Positions 61,055 through 64,000 of a stretch of DNA of 64,000 bases are shown here, one piece after another (the first letter of the stretch is position 1; each line of letters opens with the position of its first letter). This DNA is from Acrocarpospora macrocephala (lineage in GTDB: Bacteria > Actinomycetota > Actinomycetes > Streptosporangiales > Streptosporangiaceae): contig NZ_BLAE01000048.1 in the NCBI RefSeq assembly GCF_009687865.1, positions 1 to 64,000 of the forward strand, in the 5' to 3' direction. A program made the translations under genes and the position numbers. The notes under the pieces are model-generated. The model did no database searches. It saw only the letters and a program-made list of their open reading frames with translations, and was not told the origin of the DNA.

Positions 61055-62021
61055 TGGCCACCTTGACCGCGTCCTGATCGTCAAGGGCGTATGCGAAGGC
61101 GGCGTTGATGCCGGTCAGCGGGAAGGTTCGGGTGACTGCGGCGCCGAGGCGTACGGCGTGGGTGTTGATGAGGGTGGCGGCTTGGTGGAACTCTTCGGTG
61201 CGGTAGCCGAAGGAGCCGTGGATCTCGATCGGGTGGGGGAGGGGCGGCAAGGGGGCGGGGCCGAGGGCGGCGACGGCGATGTGGCCGTGCGGGGCGGTGG
61301 ATTCGACGGCCAGGCGGAGCGCCGCGGGTGTGCCCGCCGCGACGATGGTCCACGGGAACGCGCCGATCGGCTCGCCGGGACGGTAGACGGCCTGGGCGCC
61401 CGCGGCCAGGGCGGTCGCGTGGCGCGCGGGCCGGGGTTCGACGACGGTCACCTTCAGGTGGCGGGCGTGCGCCGCTGCGATCACGCATAGGCCGAGCGGG
61501 CCCGCGCCGACCACCAGCAACGCGTCGCCGGGCCGGGTGTCGCCGAGCGCGGCCACGCAGTGCAGGGCGACCGCCAGGGGCTCGGCCCAGATCGCGTCCA
61601 GAATCGGGACGTCGGCGGCCAGCAGGATCACGTCGCCGGGTTCGAGATCGCGCAGGATGAGCTCCTCGGCGTACCCGCCGGGACGCTGGAAGGACAGGGT
61701 GAGCTCGCGGGACCGGTCGCACAGCTGGGTGCTGCCCTGGGCGCAGTACCAGCAGCGTCCGCACGAGCGCATCGGGCGGACCATGACCCTGGCGCCGACC
61801 GGCAGGGCGCCCGCTTCGGATACGCGGGCCACGATCTCGTGGCCGAGCACCTGGTCGGGGGCGGCGTCTCCGGCGCGGAAGGTCGCCAGGTCCGAGCCGC
61901 AGATCCCGACGGCCAGCACGTCCATGCGCACGTCGGCGGGGCCCAGGGAATGCGCGGGTCCCGGCGTGACCTCGAACCGCCGGGGCGCGGCCAGCAGCGC
62001 GCGCTTCGGTCCCTCACTCAT
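61023..62021 (-). CDS. Zinc-containing alcohol/polyol dehydrogenase
   Basis: A 332-residue medium-chain dehydrogenase. The catalytic zinc region is VGICGSDLATF and GHEIVARV; the structural zinc site CGRCWYCAQGSTQLC has four cysteines. The Rossmann motif is VVGAGPLGLCVIAAA. The CxxCxxCx7C site and the Glu in the GHE segment place it in the glucose/threonine-dehydrogenase group. It overlaps the upstream small gene by 8 nt. Confidence 0.93.
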   Translation of the reverse strand: MSEGPKRALLAAPRRFEVTPGPAHSLGPADVRMDVLAVGICGSDLATFRAGDAAPDQVLGHEIVARVSEAGALPVGARVMVRPMRSCGRCWYCAQGSTQLCDRSRELTLSFQRPGGYAEELILRDLEPGDVILLAADVPILDAIWAEPLAVALHCVAALGDTRPGDALLVVGAGPLGLCVIAAAHARHLKVTVVEPRPARHATALAAGAQAVYRPGEPIGAFPWTIVAAGTPAALRLAVESTAPHGHIAVAALGPAPLPPLPHPIEIHGSFGYRTEEFHQAATLINTHAVRLGAAVTRTFPLTGINAAFAYALDDQDAVKVAITPGAAGWPP

Positions 62022-62364
62022 CCCAGCCTCCGATGACGGTCACCTCTCGGGCGACCAGCGTGTCCAGGCTGGGCATGACGGTCTCGGCCGCGAGGGACGC
62101 CACCCGGCCGCCGCGCCGTACCCAGCGGGCGGCCAGATCCAGCCGCCCCCGCACCGACACCACGACGTCGGCGCGCCCGCTGCCGCCGCGCGCCTCCAGC
62201 GCCGCGCGCGCCGCCGCGAGGGTCGGACCCTCGCCGTCGAGGAGCTCGTCCGCGCCGTACGCCGAGGTGAATCCGGCCGCCACGAGCCCGGCCAGCAGCC
62301 CCGGCAGCTCCTCCGCCGGTCCCAGCACCAGCAGCACGTCCTCGACGTGCGCGAACTCCTTCAT
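62014..62364 (-). CDS. Small protein resembling the tail of a medium-chain dehydrogenase
   Basis: A 116-residue protein (MKEFAHVEDVLLVLGPAEEL). The second half, LAARWVRRGGRVASLAA, TLVAREVTVIGG, looks like the end of the nucleotide-binding half of a zinc dehydrogenase, but no GxGxxG or zinc residue is present. It overlaps the phosphotransferase-fold gene by 4 nt and the zinc dehydrogenase gene by 8 nt, so it is translated with them and may be a regulatory or accessory subunit. The function is unknown. Confidence 0.7.
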   Translation of the reverse strand: MKEFAHVEDVLLVLGPAEELPGLLAGLVAAGFTSAYGADELLDGEGPTLAAARAALEARGGSGRADVVVSVRGRLDLAARWVRRGGRVASLAAETVMPSLDTLVAREVTVIGGWDE

Positions 62365-63377
62365 CGAACCTCCCTTGCCAGCAGCTCCTCGGCCCGGTCC
62401 AGCATGTACGGCGAGGCGTCGGCCAGCACCTCCCAGGCCGGATCGGGCCGCCGCCCGGTCCGATGCAGGCGCAGGCTCATCGCGGTGATACAACTGAGCC
62501 GGAACCCGGCCAAGGCCCGGAACCAGGCCAGATCCGGCACCTCCGGACCGCCCGCCGCGCGATACGCGCCCAGCAGGAACTCCGGCGAAGGCGACCACCG
62601 CGACCACTGATGCCGGGCCGGACCCCAGCTGCGCGGGTCGTACATCATGCAGATCCACCCGATGTCCACCCCCGCGCACCCGATCGAGGCGATCTCCCAG
62701 TCCAGCACCGCGGTCAGCCGCCCCTCGGCGAACAGCCAGTTGTTGGAGTAGAAGTCGCCGTGCACCACGCTCGTCTCGGCCATTTTCGGCATGCTCGCCA
62801 CCAGCCGGTCCCTGAGCCGCAACCCGCGCTCGATCCAGCGCGGGTCGTCGGACTTGAGCAGGCTCGGCGTCCAGGAGTCGATCTCGCCGGCCAGATCCCG
62901 CGGGGTGCTCCACCCGGCCAGCTCGCGCCGCCAGTCCACCCGGTGGATCGCCGCCAGCACGCCCATCGCCTCCGCGAACACCGGCTCGAGCCCCGAGCCG
63001 TCGACCAGCTCGGCCGCCCCGGCATCGAACAGGTGCGTCGACTGCCCGCGCACGTGCTCCACCATGTGGTACGGCACGCCGAACCACGACTCGTCCGCGT
63101 CGAACCAGCGCACGCCGGGCACCGGCAGCCCGGCCCGTTTCATCGCGCGCAGCAGCGGCACCTGCCGCATCACGTCGGCGTTGCCCTGCCGCGCGACCCC
63201 GGGCGGGGCCAGCCGCACGACCAGCGCCTCGCGCTCACCTAAGTGTTCGACGTCGAAGCCGTAGCTGATCCCGGAGTTGCCCGGCATCCGGCGCACGCCG
63301 CCCACCACCGCGCCGGGACCGTAGTGCGCACGCGCCCACGCCTCCAGCCGCTTCGCGAAGACAGCATGATCGCTCAC
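62361..63377 (-). CDS. Phosphotransferase-fold (APH/ACAD10-like) protein
   Basis: A 338-residue protein of the aminoglycoside-phosphotransferase/choline-kinase-like fold. The ATP-binding Lys region is weak, but the Brenner motif VVHGDFYSNNWLF and the metal site AVLDWEIASIGCAGVDIGW are clear. The fold also occurs as the N-terminal domain of ACAD10/11. Next to dehydrogenase genes, the target is more likely a hydroxy-acid or CoA-ester precursor than an antibiotic. GTG at 63377 with GGGGGA upstream. Confidence 0.85.
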   Translation of the reverse strand: MSDHAVFAKRLEAWARAHYGPGAVVGGVRRMPGNSGISYGFDVEHLGEREALVVRLAPPGVARQGNADVMRQVPLLRAMKRAGLPVPGVRWFDADESWFGVPYHMVEHVRGQSTHLFDAGAAELVDGSGLEPVFAEAMGVLAAIHRVDWRRELAGWSTPRDLAGEIDSWTPSLLKSDDPRWIERGLRLRDRLVASMPKMAETSVVHGDFYSNNWLFAEGRLTAVLDWEIASIGCAGVDIGWICMMYDPRSWGPARHQWSRWSPSPEFLLGAYRAAGGPEVPDLAWFRALAGFRLSCITAMSLRLHRTGRRPDPAWEVLADASPYMLDRAEELLAREVR

Positions 63378-63391
63378 AGTGAATCCCCCAT

Positions 63392-64000
63392 CTAATACGC
63401 GACCAGTTGCTCGACGGCCCGGACCACGGCGGCCTGGTCGGGCAGCCAGAGCCGTTCCAGGTTCGGCGCGTACGGCGGCGGCATCCTGGCGGCGCCGACC
63501 CGCTTGATCGGGGCGTCCAGCAGCTCGAACGCGTGCTCGCCGACGTGGGCGCTGATCTCCGCGCCGACCCCGAAGTCGGTGATCGCCTCGTGCGCGATGA
63601 GCAGGCGCGAGGTCTTGGCCAGCGAGGCGATGATCGTCTGGTAGTCCAGCGGCGCGATCGTGCGCAGGTCGACGACCTCGCACTCGATGCCGCGCCCGGC
63701 CAGTTCCCGCGCGGCCGCCAGGCAGACCTGGGCCATCCGCGAGTAGCTGACGACGGTGACGTCGGAGCCTTCCCTGACGACGTGCGCGCGGCCGAGTTCG
63801 AGGGACTCGCTCCGGTCGGGCGCGTCCCCGGAGACCTCGTAGAGCAGCCGGTTCTCGATGACGATGACCGGGTTGGGGTCGCGCACCGCCGCCCGCAGCA
63901 GGCCGTACGCGTCGGCGGGGGTGCCCGGCATGACCACCTTGAGCCCGGGAATCGCGGCCAGCAGCACCTCAAGGCTCTGCGAGTGCTGGCTGCCGGAGGA
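63392..64000 (-). CDS. 2-oxoacid dehydrogenase E1 beta subunit (partial, runs off window)
   Basis: At least 202 C-terminal residues of the E1-beta subunit of a pyruvate/branched-chain-type dehydrogenase. The frame reads SGSQHSQSLEVLLAAIPGLKV from the edge, with the conserved HSQSLE, then VMPGTPADAYGLLRAAVRDPNPV and VIENRLLYE, and the transketolase C-terminal domain (VVSYSRMAQVCLAAARELAGRG, DLRTIAPLDYQTI). The N-terminus is outside the window. Upstream E1-alpha and downstream E2 genes are expected next to it, but not visible here. Confidence 0.92.
   Translation of the reverse strand, partial: SSGSQHSQSLEVLLAAIPGLKVVMPGTPADAYGLLRAAVRDPNPVIVIENRLLYEVSGDAPDRSESLELGRAHVVREGSDVTVVSYSRMAQVCLAAARELAGRGIECEVVDLRTIAPLDYQTIIASLAKTSRLLIAHEAITDFGVGAEISAHVGEHAFELLDAPIKRVGAARMPPPYAPNLERLWLPDQAAVVRAVEQLVAY

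Overview
The window is very GC-rich (roughly 70%), densely packed, and full of divergent regulator/target pairs, GTG starts and 4-nt start/stop overlaps. With an F420-type LLM oxidoreductase, an MmyB-type XRE regulator, P450/ferredoxin pairs and many TetR/MarR/LuxR regulators, this points to a filamentous actinomycete, most likely a Streptosporangiaceae/Nonomuraea-type organism (inference; no rRNA or tRNA gene is present to confirm it). About 60 protein genes are supported. I see no tRNA, rRNA, CRISPR array or intact transposase.

Layout. 1-0.9 kb: the tail of an HNH endonuclease and a patch of gene fragments. 0.9-3.1 kb: a bacterial PARG-like protein and an MFS exporter. 3.1-8.8 kb: a six-gene minus-strand operon (GlnT-type glutamine synthetase, three glutamate-synthase-domain proteins resembling MgsA/B/C, a FAD amine oxidoreductase and an XRE-cupin regulator), which looks like a gamma-glutamyl-amide/N-alkylglutamate amine-utilisation pathway. 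8.9-13.7 kb: TetR-ferredoxin-P450 with a leaderless promoter, a cut-off alpha/beta hydrolase, an aldehyde dehydrogenase and an MmyB-type regulator. 13.7-18.6 kb: a 1231-residue TPR-CHAT protein next to a lower-GC nucleotidyltransferase. 18.8-24.3 kb: a MacB-type export operon (lipoprotein, adaptor, ATPase, permease) and a divergent two-component system.

24-33 kb: three MarR units with their targets, then an eroded stretch with a broken EEP-family nuclease/phosphatase, a double-HTH GntR protein, a clipped toxin-antitoxin-like pair and a duplicated regulatory element (TAGTCA/TGACTA) that has replaced the 3' end of a response-regulator gene. 33-42 kb: two ABC transporter/two-component modules, a secreted SGNH hydrolase, a 36-bp perfect palindrome and an LLM oxidoreductase. 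42-51.5 kb: a KatE-type catalase, an ArsR-SRPBCC pair, an Lrp-LysE pair, a TetR-quinone oxidoreductase pair and a large LuxR-type regulator.

51.5-56.1 kb: a biotin-independent malonate decarboxylase operon (mdcB-C-D-E-G-H) whose first gene, mdcA, survives only as its last ~120 codons, so the pathway looks broken at this locus. 56-61 kb: a GNAT acetyltransferase and a two-gene biotin-dependent acyl-CoA carboxylase with a divergent TetR regulator. 61-64 kb: a catabolic operon with the E1-beta subunit of a 2-oxoacid dehydrogenase (running off the window), a phosphotransferase-fold protein, a small dehydrogenase-tail-like protein and a zinc alcohol dehydrogenase.

The most noteworthy items are the compact amine-utilisation operon, the decapitated malonate decarboxylase locus, the TPR-CHAT protein, and the duplicated TAGTCA element with the decay around it.
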